Source of the DNA: CAVTWD01 sp963738325
GTDB lineage: Bacteria > Actinomycetota > Acidimicrobiia > Acidimicrobiales > Ilumatobacteraceae
Length of the DNA stretch: 64,000 nt
Assembly (NCBI GenBank): GCA_963738325.1
Contig: CAVTWD010000013.1
Span: 310,001-374,000, forward strand
Direction: 5' to 3'
Position 1 is the stretch's first letter, and each line of letters starts with the position of its first letter. The notes below the pieces were generated by a model. It was not told where the DNA came from, ran no database searches, and saw nothing but the letters and a program-made list of their open reading frames with translations. Of the stretch, positions 25,677 to 34,567 are shown in pieces. Both the position numbers and the translations under genes were made by a program.

Positions 25677-26395
25677 GACGTCGGTTCCGGCGTCAGCAGC
25701 GACTCGGGCCCGGGCCGCGGCATGGTCTGATCCACGACTCGGCCGTCGCGCAAGAACACCACCCGGTCAGCCCACGACGCCAGCTGTGCATCGTGCGTGA
25801 CGAGCACACCCGCGACGCCGCGCTGGCACGCGGCCCGCAGGAGACGCATCACAGCTTCGGCGTTGGCGGAGTCCAGCGCCCCGCTCGGTTCGTCCGCCAA
25901 CAGCAGATGCCGGTCGCCGACCACCGCACGAGCGATCGCGACCCGCTGGCGCTCGCCGCCCGACAGGTCGTCGGGGAAGCGGGACGCCCGGTCGCCGATG
26001 CCGAGCTCGTCGAGAACTTGCAACCCCGCGGCCTGTGCCTTGCGAGCCGAAACGCCGTCGAGCTCCAACGGCAGCGCCACATTCTCGACGGCCGTCAACC
26101 CAGCCAGCAGGTTGAAGTCCTGGAAGACATAGCCGATGGTCCGGCGCCGCAGCCGCGCCCGATCATTGCGCGACATCCGCGAGACCGACGCGCCGTCGAT
26201 GAGCACCTCACCGCTCGTCGGGATCTCGAGCGTCCCGGCCATCGTCAACAGGGTGCTCTTGCCCGACCCGCTCGGTCCCATCACCGCGACGAGCGACCCG
26301 GCATCGACCGCCAGGTCGACGCCGCAGAGCGCGTGCACCTCGGTGGGTCCGTCCCCGTAGTCCTTTGATACGCCACGCAGCTCGAGCACGCTCAC
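25673..26395 (-). CDS. ABC transporter ATP-binding protein (MacB/LolD type)
   Basis: 240 aa with Walker A GPSGSGKST (about 40-48), Q-loop FQDFNLL, signature LSGGERQRVAIARA, Walker B HLLLADEPSGALD and switch VTHD. The sequence pattern is that of the MacB/LolD class, which pairs with FtsX-like permeases. It overlaps the PadR gene upstream and the permease downstream by four bases each, so the three form one operon. Confidence 0.95.
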   Translation of the reverse strand: MSVLELRGVSKDYGDGPTEVHALCGVDLAVDAGSLVAVMGPSGSGKSTLLTMAGTLEIPTSGEVLIDGASVSRMSRNDRARLRRRTIGYVFQDFNLLAGLTAVENVALPLELDGVSARKAQAAGLQVLDELGIGDRASRFPDDLSGGERQRVAIARAVVGDRHLLLADEPSGALDSANAEAVMRLLRAACQRGVAGVLVTHDAQLASWADRVVFLRDGRVVDQTMPRPGPESLLTPEPTS

Positions 26396-26988
26396 GGCTG
26401 CACCCCCATCCGGCGACGCAGCCGATGCGGCAACGATGGTGTCGTCGCACGGGACTGCGCAGGGTCAACCGCGTGCCGTGCGAGACGCCCATCCGCGGCG
26501 TCCAGCCAACGGATCACCGAGTCCAATCGGAACAGCTCCGCGTCGATCACCAACAAGAAGTACACGTCGTCGTCGCGCGCATCGTCTTTCAGGCGTGTCC
26601 ATTCCTGCATCAGCTCCACGACGTACCGGCGGTGCACCTGCACGATCTCGCGGACATCCACACCTGGCAGTCCCAACGCCAAGAGCACTTTGATCACCAG
26701 CTCATCGCGCGGAGGCGACGTCATGTCGGGCGGCGTACGCAACCACGCATCGAGTTCCTCGACACCCGCGGTGGTGATCCGAAAGCCCTTCTGCGGCCCG
26801 CCTTGGGCGTCGCCGTCTTCGTCGGACTCGACCAGGCCGTCGCGTTCGAGGCGCTGCAGCGTCGTGTACACCTGACCAACGTTCAGGGGCCACACCTCAC
26901 CCGTGCGTGCTTCGAACTCCTGACGCAGCTGCAAGCCATACTTCGGGCCCTCACTCAACAGCGCCAACAGCGCGTGCCGTACGCTCAC
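26392..26988 (-). CDS. PadR-family transcriptional regulator
   Basis: The start is GTG 26988 with GAGGAAG upstream. The 198-aa product has the N-terminal winged helix of PadR proteins (RHALLALLSEGPKYGLQLRQ, NVGQVYTTLQRLERDGLVE) and a C-terminal helical dimer domain (VIKVLLALGLPGVDVREIVQ). PadR repressors commonly sit in front of the ABC exporter they control and respond to drugs or antimicrobial peptides. A 35-bp palindrome covering its ribosome site is a likely autoregulatory operator. Confidence 0.92.
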   Translation of the reverse strand: MSVRHALLALLSEGPKYGLQLRQEFEARTGEVWPLNVGQVYTTLQRLERDGLVESDEDGDAQGGPQKGFRITTAGVEELDAWLRTPPDMTSPPRDELVIKVLLALGLPGVDVREIVQVHRRYVVELMQEWTRLKDDARDDDVYFLLVIDAELFRLDSVIRWLDAADGRLARHAVDPAQSRATTPSLPHRLRRRMGVQP

Positions 26989-26994
26989 CGCAAT

Positions 26995-27029
26995 CTTCCT
27001 CGTAGCATACCGAGTATGCTACGAGGAAG
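26995..27029. promoter_or_regulatory. Perfect 16-bp inverted repeat, probable PadR operator
   Basis: CTTCCTCGTAGCATAC (26995-27010), spacer CGA, GTATGCTACGAGGAAG (27014-27029). The right half, read on the coding strand of padR, includes its ribosome site, and TATGCT could be the -10. Binding would block both transcription and ribosome access of the padR-ABC operon. Confidence 0.75.
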
Positions 27030-27282
27030 AACGTCGACTGGCAAGGCCCCTCAGGCGTTTCCGAGCTGCGAGGCCGTGACCAGCGCCTTCGCTGGTGCGG
27101 GCCTTGATTGTCGGTCGAGGGGAGTGACCCTTGTTGACCGTTGGTCGCCGTTGTTTGGGCACGCAGTAGGGACGGCCGTCGCCGTCAGTCGTAGACACGG
27201 CCCTCACGACAGAGTAGACGGCTGATCGCGAGGCCGGCGGGCTCGAGGCAACCTTTTGGCGACGCTGGGGAGTGAACATGGT

Positions 27283-27837
27283 GTGGTGGTCTCGCGGCTG
27301 GCGATGCCGAGCATCGACGACGTCGAGCCGGGTGCGCTCGTTTCGATCGATGCCGGGTTCGACGCGTTCGTCCGTGAGCACGGCCGACGGCTGGGCCGGA
27401 CCGCCTTCCTTCTCACGGGCGACCATCATCTCGCCGAGGACCTGCTGCAGACGGCTTTGGCCAAAGTGGCCGTTCGCTGGGAGCGGGTTGTCGCCAGGGG
27501 CGACCCCGCGCCGTACGTGCGAACTGTCGTCGTCCGGACGGCCGTCACGTGGCGACGGCGTCGCTGGCACGGTGAGGTTCCGACGTCGCCGCTGCCCGAG
27601 ACGCCTGAGCTCGGTCAGGACCGCACCGCCGATGGCCGCGATCGGCTCCGCCGGGCGCTGCTGCTCGTGCCCCCGCGCCAGCGGGCCGCCCTCGTGCTGC
27701 GGTTCTACGAGGACCTGAGCGAAGCCGACACGGCGAGCGTCATGGGCTGTCGAGTGGGCACTGTCAAGAGCCAGACCGCCAAGGGACTCGCGCGCTTGCG
27801 GGAGTTGCTGGCCGACGAGTCGATTCCGACCGGGTAG
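27283..27837 (+). CDS. SigE-family ECF sigma factor
   Basis: Region 2 reads GFDAFVREHGRRLGRTAFLL, TGDHHLAEDLLQTALAKVAV and PYVRTVVVRTAVTWRRRR. Region 4 reads RALLLVPPRQRAALVLRFYE, then EADTASVMGCRVGTVKSQTA, the helix-turn-helix that contacts the -35. This is the actinobacterial SigE-like group of extracytoplasmic-function sigma factors, about 170-190 aa. Start choice: GTG 27283 follows GGGGAG by nine bases; ATG 27304 and TTG 27256 are alternatives. The next gene begins 11 bases after its stop and encodes a membrane protein that may act as its partner. Confidence 0.9.
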   Translation: MVVSRLAMPSIDDVEPGALVSIDAGFDAFVREHGRRLGRTAFLLTGDHHLAEDLLQTALAKVAVRWERVVARGDPAPYVRTVVVRTAVTWRRRRWHGEVPTSPLPETPELGQDRTADGRDRLRRALLLVPPRQRAALVLRFYEDLSEADTASVMGCRVGTVKSQTAKGLARLRELLADESIPTG

Positions 27838-27848
27838 GAGTGCGAACG

Positions 27849-28856
27849 ATGAGCGAGAACGAGGCCACACGTGACGACGGGCCCGAGCACCGGCCGCTCG
27901 GCGTCGCCCTGAGCGACCTGGCCGACCGCATGCCCGATGACCCGTACCGGGTCGACGGCGTTCACGCCAAAGCCCGCCGCCTTCGCAACCGCCGGCGTGC
28001 CACTCGGGCGACCGTGGGCGTCGTCGCCGGCGCCGCCGTCATCGCCGCGCTGGTGGCGGTGCGCCCGGGTCCGGCGCCCGTCTCGACGGTCCCGGCCAGC
28101 CAACCATCGACGACGATCGCCGAGCCGTCGTGCGCCGCGGCGGTGGCGGCTGCGTCGACGCAGGTCGTGGTTCCTCCGACGCCGGGCGCCAAGGCGTCCA
28201 CCGCCCCCGACACCGCCAAGCAGGCCGCCGCCCGCCAGGCCGCCGCCGACCAAGCGGCGACGGGCCAGCGCGGCATCAAGGGCCAGGGCACGATCGTCGG
28301 CGCCACGGACTCCACGGTGACGATCACGCCCGACCCCCAGATGTCCGGGCAGCCCGCCCGGATCACGGCGACGGTCAGCCCCACGGCCGAGTTCTACGAC
28401 GGCGAGACGAAGCTGGACGCGCTGCCGCCGCTCAGGCACGGCGAGCGGGTGGCGTTCGCCTCCACCGAGGCCGCCAATGGGAGCTACCAGCTCATCTTCC
28501 TCGCCGTTCACGTCCCGGAGCAGACCGACCGCACCGCCGAGACGGTCGACCCCGCCGCGAAGGCCGCCAACGCCGCCGCCCCCGAGCCCTACGTCAAGGC
28601 CCCGGCCAAGGTGGTGTCGGTACAGCCGCATTCGCTCACGATCCGATTGACCGACGGCCAGCGAGCCGGCCAGGTCCTGACGGCGGCACTCGGACCAAAC
28701 ACCGTGTATACCGTCGGCGACCAGAACTGCGTCGACCCGGCGTTCACCGCCGGCCAGGACGTCGGCGTCCTCCTCCACGACAACCGCGGCGCCTACACCG
28801 CCGTGGCCGTGGCCCTGTCCCCGCTGGTCAGGGCGTCGAGGACGGCCACACCCTGA
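27849..28856 (+). CDS. Single-pass membrane protein, possible anti-sigma-like partner
   Basis: ATG 27849 follows TAGGAG. The 335-aa protein has a cytoplasmic N-terminus (about 50 residues, with LGVALSDLADRMPDDPYRVD), one membrane helix (ATVGVVAGAAVIAALVAV, about 57-75) and a large outer part with an Ala/Gln-rich linker. Two repeats of a beta-rich module follow, around GTIVGATDSTVTITPDPQ and KVVSVQPHSLTIRLTDGQ. No HxxxCxxC zinc anti-sigma motif is seen. The topology and coupling to a SigE-family sigma gene suggest a regulator or target of that sigma factor. Confidence 0.7.
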   Translation: MSENEATRDDGPEHRPLGVALSDLADRMPDDPYRVDGVHAKARRLRNRRRATRATVGVVAGAAVIAALVAVRPGPAPVSTVPASQPSTTIAEPSCAAAVAAASTQVVVPPTPGAKASTAPDTAKQAAARQAAADQAATGQRGIKGQGTIVGATDSTVTITPDPQMSGQPARITATVSPTAEFYDGETKLDALPPLRHGERVAFASTEAANGSYQLIFLAVHVPEQTDRTAETVDPAAKAANAAAPEPYVKAPAKVVSVQPHSLTIRLTDGQRAGQVLTAALGPNTVYTVGDQNCVDPAFTAGQDVGVLLHDNRGAYTAVAVALSPLVRASRTATP

Positions 28857-29197
28857 CCGGCCGGCCGGGTGGGCCGTCAGCAACTCGGCGTGGACAGCTC
28901 GAGCTACTCGCGTTCTTCGACACGCGGACTCGACCCGCGGGACGCGCCGGCCGGCGTCTTTCTGACGAGCCAAAATCGTCGGACCCCACGCCCCGTCGGG
29001 CGCGCTCTCCCCGGAACCCCACCGACACGGTGGGGAAACGGCTCGGCATCGGTGGAACCGCCGGTATCACGAACGGCGAGCACGTACTCGGGGCCGACGC
29101 CCCATGGGCGGGATTGCGTAGTGCCATCTGGTCGGGCGCCGGCACTCCGATGCCGCCCGGGCCCGTGTCATCGCTTCCAGAGCCCTACAGAGGCCGG
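28857..29197. other. Gene-free region
   Basis: 341 bases with no supported gene. A GC-rich inverted repeat typical of a terminator (CCCCACCG near 29022 and CGGTGGGG near 29030) may end the sigma operon. Confidence 0.35.
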
Positions 29198-29756
29198 TCA
29201 TGCAGCGTCACGAGCATCAGCAGCCCGCTCGAGGAGCGCGGGCGAGCGGCCGACATAGGCCGCGCCGCCGTGGAGGGGAACCACGACCGCCAGGTCGAAG
29301 CCGACCTCGCGCCCGTCGAAGCTGATCAGACGCCCTTGCGTGCCGTCGCCCTCGCCGGTGTTGAACTCGGTCACGAGCTCGATGCCGCGCTTCTCCAACA
29401 TGCCACCCAACATCCGCGCCGCGATCGGGTTCGTGAAGGCACCGTCGAGGGGCGTCACGTAGGTGAGCTCGACTCGACATGCCGCGCTCGTCGAAGTACC
29501 AGTCGGCCAAGCAGAACTCGATCGGGGACTGCCGGTAGGCGATCCCGTCGCGGAGCTCGCGACGACGCGGCCGCACGATGTCCTCGGGATGCGACAGCCC
29601 GAACGGCACGTACAGGAGCCCGGGCTGGTGCACGTGACAGTCGTCCTGGTCGACCACCGTGATCTCGAGATCACGTGGAGGCAGGGCGCGGCGGAGGCGG
29701 TTGGCCGTGAGCGTGCCGCCCCTCCCGCCATCGAGCACGACGAGACGCTTGGTCAT
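29198..29756 (-). pseudogene. Remnant of a sulfide:quinone-oxidoreductase-like flavoprotein
   Basis: The N-terminus reads MTKRLVVLDGGRGGTLTANR, a damaged form of the FAD-binding GGGxGG loop, then QPGLLYVPFGLSHPED as in SQR-like FAD/NAD(P) oxidoreductases. After about residue 90 the frame changes to text from the middle of the protein (ELTYVTPLDGAFTNPIAARM, GIELVTEFNTGEGDG, DLAVVVPLHGG). Roughly 90 internal residues and the C-terminal half are missing, so this is a clear pseudogene rather than a sequencing slip. Confidence 0.8.
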
Positions 29757-29943
29757 CGCCCCCAGTGAATGCCGCCCGTGACCGGCCGGGTGGGTGCAAA
29801 GGTCCCGCGACGGACGGCCGACGGCCGGCGTCTCGCTCTCCCAGGCTCACCCATGGCGATCTGACGCGGCTGAGCGGCGCTCCAGACCAATCAACCCGCG
29901 TCAGATCGTTCCGGGGCGCGGACCACTGCGGCGTCGGGGCTCC

Positions 29944-29949
29944 TACCCT
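29944..29949 (+). promoter_or_regulatory. TACCCT -10 box of a leaderless gene
   Basis: Eight bases separate it from the GTG at 29958. No ribosome site is present, consistent with a leaderless transcript. Confidence 0.45.
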
Positions 29950-29957
29950 CTTGCGCA

Positions 29958-31202
29958 GTGGACGAAGGGAAGCGGCGGCGGACGCCGACCTCGGCCAAGT
30001 GGGCGGGTCGATGGCGGGCCCGAGGACTCGCCGGGCTCGGCGCAGCTCTCTGCCTGCTCGCGGCCTGCGCCGGGAGTACACCGACCACCTCCCCTAGCCC
30101 GACCCCGACGCCGCTGCCCGGCGGGGGCAGCCCGGCGAGCACCGCGGAGCTCGCTCAGGTGCGGATCCGGCTCACCCCGGTGGCGAAGCTCACACAACCG
30201 ATCGCCATTGCCCTACGGCCCGGCGCCGGTTCGCTCTACGTCGCCGAGCGAATCGGCCGCGTGCAGGCCCTGGACGGAACGGGATCGACCACCGTGCTCG
30301 ACGTCACGGCGCTCACCAAGGCCGGTGGCGAGCAGGGCCTGCTCGGCGTGGCCTTCGCCCCGGACGGAAGCCATCTCTACATCGACTACACCGACCGCAA
30401 GGGCGACACCAACGTCGACGAGTTCGCGGTCGGCGCGAACGGTGCCATCGATGCCGCCTCGCGGCGGCACGTGCTGTTCCAGAAGCAGCCGTACCCGAAC
30501 CACAACGGCGGCAACATCGTCTTCGGTCCGGACGGCTATCTGTACATCGGGCTGGGCGACGGGGGATCCGAGGGCGATCCGCAACGACGTGGGCTCGACC
30601 TCGGCACGTGGCTCGGCAAGATCCTCCGGATCGATCCCCGCCCGAGCGGGGGCCGGCCCTACTCGGTGCCCGCGGACAACCCGTTCGTGGCCACCAAGAA
30701 CGCCCTCCCCGAGATCTGGTCCTACGGGCTGCGCAATCCCTGGCGGTTCTCGTTCGACGGCGCGAAAGGTGATCTGTGGATCGGTGACGTCGGCCAGAAC
30801 AAGATCGAAGAGGTGGACGAGGCCACCGCGGCGAGCGGCGCCGGGAAGGGCCTCAACTTCGGCTGGAGCGCCTTCGAGGGCACCGATCGCTACAACAAGA
30901 ACCAGTCGCCGGACGGCACGGTCGGGCCCGTGTACCAGTACCTCCACACCGACCAACCAGGCGGTTGCTCGATCGTCGGTGGCTACGTCTACCGCGGCAC
31001 GCGCATCCCGGCGCTTCGCGGCGCGTACCTGTTCTCGGACTACTGCGCCAGCTCGATCCGTGCCCTCACGCCAGGCGCGTCGAGCGCAACGGTGATCTCG
31101 AACACGGGTCCCACGTCGGTCGTCAGCTTCGGTGAGGGCCCCGACGGCGAGCTGTACGTGCTCTCGCTCAACGGCGACGTCGACCGGATCGACCCCGGCT
31201 GA
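29958..31202 (+). CDS. PQQ-dependent sugar dehydrogenase, lipoprotein
   Basis: The 414-aa product starts with GTG and has a signal peptide ending in a lipobox (GAALCLLAACAGS), so it is likely anchored on the outer face of the membrane. The rest is a beta-propeller of the soluble aldose dehydrogenase (YliI/GdhB) family: TQPIAIALRPG, GGEQGLLGVAFAPDG, PNHNGGNIVFGPDGYLYIGL, YGLRNPWRFSFD and GGYVYRG. Enzymes of this family oxidise sugars with pyrroloquinoline quinone. No PQQ synthesis genes are in the window. The acceptor and true substrate are unknown. Confidence 0.9.
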   Translation: MDEGKRRRTPTSAKWAGRWRARGLAGLGAALCLLAACAGSTPTTSPSPTPTPLPGGGSPASTAELAQVRIRLTPVAKLTQPIAIALRPGAGSLYVAERIGRVQALDGTGSTTVLDVTALTKAGGEQGLLGVAFAPDGSHLYIDYTDRKGDTNVDEFAVGANGAIDAASRRHVLFQKQPYPNHNGGNIVFGPDGYLYIGLGDGGSEGDPQRRGLDLGTWLGKILRIDPRPSGGRPYSVPADNPFVATKNALPEIWSYGLRNPWRFSFDGAKGDLWIGDVGQNKIEEVDEATAASGAGKGLNFGWSAFEGTDRYNKNQSPDGTVGPVYQYLHTDQPGGCSIVGGYVYRGTRIPALRGAYLFSDYCASSIRALTPGASSATVISNTGPTSVVSFGEGPDGELYVLSLNGDVDRIDPG

Positions 31203-31321
31203 GACCGTCGAGTAGCTGGCGTCGCTCGACGCCCGCGGCTCCTCAGCACAGAGATCCGTCGGGACGTGGGGCGTCGGGGAGAGGACGCCGGGCGCGTCGA
31301 CAGGCGGGAGAATGAGGGGCA

Positions 31322-31829
31322 GTGACGATCGATGAGCCGTTGGCCGCGGCCCAGGCCCCCCTCGCCGACGGGCATTGGGCTGAGCAGCGCGCGGGATTCG
31401 AAGCTGCGCTGCGAGAGCGTCAGACGGCCGAGGCATCGTTCGGGCTGGCGATGGCGTTGTGGTGGCAGGGCGAGAACCATGCCTGCGTCGAGCGGTGCAG
31501 CCGCGCCTACGCCCTGTTTCGCCGAGCGCGAGATGCGAGGGCCGCGGCCCAGTGCGCGGTCTGGCTCGCGATCACGTACAAGGGCGAACTTCGCCAACTT
31601 CGTCGCCGCGGACGGCTGGATCAGCCGAGCGGAGAGACTGCTCGCGCCACTCGAGCCGGGTCCGGGACACGGCTGGGTGTGGGTGGCGAAGGCGTACCGA
31701 AGCGATGACCTCGATGGGGCGGAAGACCTCGCGCAAAGGGCGGTCGAGGCGGCGCAGCGGGCCGGCGACGTGGACCTCGGTCAAGGCGCCTTTCGAGTGC
31801 AACCTCGTCGTCGCCCACCGCCGTTGAGC
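31322..31829 (+). pseudogene. N-terminal fragment of a TPR-containing LuxR-type regulator
   Basis: The first 85 residues (HWAEQRAGFEAALRERQTAE, FGLAMALWWQGENHACVERC, AQCAVWLAITYKG) and, after a one-base shift near 31590, FANFVAADGWISRAERLLAP and VWVAKAYRSDDLDGAEDLAQ match the TPR N-terminus of large actinobacterial LuxR-family regulators. The C-terminal part with the DNA-binding domain is absent; homology stops near 31800. Decayed gene. Confidence 0.75.
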
Positions 31830-31892
31830 CAACGGTGCGTCCCTCCGTCACATCCCATCGGGCGTTCATGCGGATCGAGCGCGTCCCGGAGG

Positions 31893-33245
31893 TCAGGACG
31901 CGGCCCCTGTTGCGTGATCCTGGTCGGCGAGGCGGACGCTCTCGTAGGCCCGGCTGACATCGACACGATCGTTCTCCTCCGGCACCGACTCCTCACTGGC
32001 CCGCAGGATCATGTCGGCCTCCGCGAGGAGGCAGGCGCGCTGATCGTCGGTGGTGGTGTAGGAGATCACCTTGCCGAGCGCATCGAGTTGGCGGATCATG
32101 ACGGCGGGCATCCCCCGTGACGACGGGCGGATCTTGTCGAAGGAGCGCTCGACGAAGCGGTCGTACCGGACATCAGCGACGATGACCCGAACGTTCCCTT
32201 GGTGGTCCCGGTGGACCGGGGTGGGGTTCCACTGCGAGGAAATCTTGCACAGCCCGTCGCTCAGCCAGTCGATGCACGTGAGCGCGCTGAAGGTGTCGTT
32301 GATGGCCGGGGACAGCGCCCGAATGGCGATCTCCACGAGTTGGTCGATGGCGAAGGCGAGGTCTTGCGCGAGCGTGCCGTGCGGGCCGGTGAAGTGAGCC
32401 CGCTCCAGGTCGCGGGTGATCGCGTCGGCGGCGCTCGCCGGCCACACCGTCGCCAGCGGCAGACCTTGGACGACGAAGTGGCCCGGGCGATGTAGCAACC
32501 GGATGACGGCTTCTGACTCCGCAGCGATGTCGACCAGCTCGTCATAGGCGACGAACTGCAGGTAGCCACTCCTCGGAGCGGCCATCGACGTTCCGGACTC
32601 GCCCAGGCGATGCTCGAGCTGGACCACCGACGGGCCGGCCTCGAGCCCGTCGCGACCCCGGGAGGCGATGGCTTCCGCTTCGATCGCGATGGCGAGATCG
32701 CGCCCGATCGAGGCGATCACCTCCGGCAGCTGGATCGACTTGACGACGTGGTGGATGAAGTAGATGAGCACCCCGAGCGAGGCGACCACGAGCACCAGGG
32801 CGACCGTGATCGAGAGATGAGGCACGAAATCGCCGCGGCTTCCGTGCGAGATCGAACCCAGCGTGAGCACGGCGTACACGAAGGTCGCCACGAAGGTGCC
32901 GAGCGTGAGCTGAGTGCCGCGGTCGCGGATGAAGTTCCGGAGGATGCGCGGGCCGAACTGCGTCGACGCCAGCGTGAAGGCCACGATCGTCACGGAGAAC
33001 ACGAGCCCGACGACGGTGATGACCGCCGCCGCGATGGCGGTGAGGATCTGGCGGGCCGCGTCAGCCCCGCCGTTGTTGACCCAGCCCGGCAGTGTGATGT
33101 CGCCGTCGTAGGCGGCCTGATCGATGGTGTACGTGACGGCGAACAACCCGACCGCGGCGAGAAGCTCGAGCGTCGGGACAAACCAGAGGTTCGTGCGCAA
33201 GACATCGCGTCGCCACGTCGAGACACGGGGCCGCCAGTGGCTCAC
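31893..33245 (-). CDS. DUF2254 membrane protein
   Basis: Start GTG 33245 with GGAAGG ten bases upstream; longer in-frame starts would add unrelated sequence. The 450-aa product begins HWRPRVSTWRRDVLRTNLWF and has four membrane helices in the first 200 residues (LELLAAVGLFAVTYTIDQ; LTAIAAAVITVVGLVFSVTI; FVATFVYAVLTLG; ALVLVVASLGVLIYFIHHVV). The soluble C-terminal domain has PLATVWPASAADAITRDLE and AIRALSPAINDTFSALTCID. This is the DUF2254 architecture. Function unknown. Confidence 0.92.
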   Translation of the reverse strand: MSHWRPRVSTWRRDVLRTNLWFVPTLELLAAVGLFAVTYTIDQAAYDGDITLPGWVNNGGADAARQILTAIAAAVITVVGLVFSVTIVAFTLASTQFGPRILRNFIRDRGTQLTLGTFVATFVYAVLTLGSISHGSRGDFVPHLSITVALVLVVASLGVLIYFIHHVVKSIQLPEVIASIGRDLAIAIEAEAIASRGRDGLEAGPSVVQLEHRLGESGTSMAAPRSGYLQFVAYDELVDIAAESEAVIRLLHRPGHFVVQGLPLATVWPASAADAITRDLERAHFTGPHGTLAQDLAFAIDQLVEIAIRALSPAINDTFSALTCIDWLSDGLCKISSQWNPTPVHRDHQGNVRVIVADVRYDRFVERSFDKIRPSSRGMPAVMIRQLDALGKVISYTTTDDQRACLLAEADMILRASEESVPEENDRVDVSRAYESVRLADQDHATGAAS

Positions 33246-33482
33246 GCCGGCCGCCTTCCCGTCCCGCCGCGCCCATGCCGGACTCGGGGATGCGGAGTGA
33301 TGGCCGAAGACATTGGTACCTCGAGCGGGTGAGGACGAAGCGACACGCCGACCAGGCTTCCCGGCCCACCTGGCGGGCAGCGTAGCCCGACCTCCGCGGC
33401 CGCCGACCCGTTCTCCCGACCCACCCTCGCCCTCGTGATCGGACCGGGGCGAGGGAGTGGCCGCCGCCCCGGCCATCTTCGC
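33246..33482. other. Gap upstream of the DUF2254 gene
   Basis: 237 bases. I see no gene, no strong promoter and no repeat. Confidence 0.4.
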
Positions 33483-34522
33483 TCAGGAGGCGGCGGCCGC
33501 GACCTGTTCGATGTGCTGGAGGCGCTTGGCGTCGAGCGCTTCCGCGATCGCCTCGTCTTCGGCCATCACCGCGTCGACGTCGGTGGACAGCGTAGTCGAG
33601 GATCCCCATCTGGTCGAACCCCCGCTGGATCGTCGGGCCCCACAGGCCGATGTCGCGCAAGATGGGCACGATGCGGCTGAAGAGGTAGGACCGGAAGCGC
33701 CGCACGTTGGGGCTGTCGCCCGCCCGCTGGCGAACCTCAGCGGGCACTCCGAGGGTTTCCCACACCTCGTTGGCCTGGAAACGGTCGCGCAGGCGGTAGC
33801 AGGCCTCCACTGAGAACTCCTCCCGCTCGTCGCGCTCGGCCTGCGTGAGGTGCGGGTAGTAATCGCGCAGGGCCACCCGTCCGAAGGTCACATGTCGAGC
33901 CTCGTCTTGCATCACATACACGTTCACCGCACGCGTGAGCGGGTTCTGCGCCCTCTGGCGCAGGACGCCGAAGGCAGCCAGGGCCAGCCCTTCGATCAGG
34001 ACCTGCATCCCGAGCAAGGTGAGGTCCCAGCGGGAGTCGACGATGACGTCGTCGAGCAGGGCCTTCAGGCTGGGGTTGATCGGGTAGACGAGGTCGAGCT
34101 TCTCGTGGAGGTACCGGCTGTAGACCTCGACGTGACGGGCCTCGTCGATCACTTGCGTGGCGGCGTAGAACTTCGAGTCGATGTTCGGCACGGTCTGCAC
34201 GATCTTGGCCGTGCACACGAGCGCACCCTGCTCGCCGTGCATGAACTGGCTGAAGCGCCAGGCCTCCAGGTGGCGGCGGACCTCCGCCTGTTCCGCCGCG
34301 CTCATCCTCTTCCACCAAGGGCTGTCCGACATGGGCACGGACGTCTCCGATTCCCCAGCCGGGTTGGTCGGGTCGACGGGGACCGACCAGTCGATGCGAT
34401 CAGACGCGATCCACTGCTTGCCGCGTGCCCTTGTCGTAGAGGCGCAGCAGCTGCTCGCGGCCGGCTTCGTAGTCGAAGTCGAAGACAGTGGTCGCGTTCG
34501 TCGGGATGCTCCATGCGGACAT
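33483..34522 (-). pseudogene. Ferritin-like diiron oxygenase family protein, two frameshifts
   Basis: About 346 residues by homology. The ATG at 34522 begins MSAWSIPTNATTVFDFDYEA. After DKGTR the frame shifts (about 34424) into KQWIASDRIDWSVPVDPTNP and a long intact central part. That part holds two metal-binding DEARH motifs (VIDEARHVEVYSRYL, MQDEARHVTFGRVAL), each expected to pair with an upstream Glu. A second shift near 33595 leads to DVDAVMAEDEAIAEALDAKR and the stop. The fold belongs to diiron proteins such as AurF-like oxygenases and R2-like proteins. Substrate unknown. The shifts may be sequence errors. Confidence 0.85.
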
Positions 34523-34567
34523 GCACAGGGATACGTCCACCGGCGCCCATCGGATGAGAGACGATGG

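Noticed and set aside
27019..27870. A 283-codon minus-strand frame opposite the sigma factor
   Set aside because: The plus strand has both sigma domains with the right spacing; the minus-strand translation has no domain.
32610..33332. Plus-strand frame opposite the DUF2254 gene
   Set aside because: Highly charged shadow translation (many Arg, Asp, Glu, His) with no motif; the minus strand has membrane helices in the expected places.
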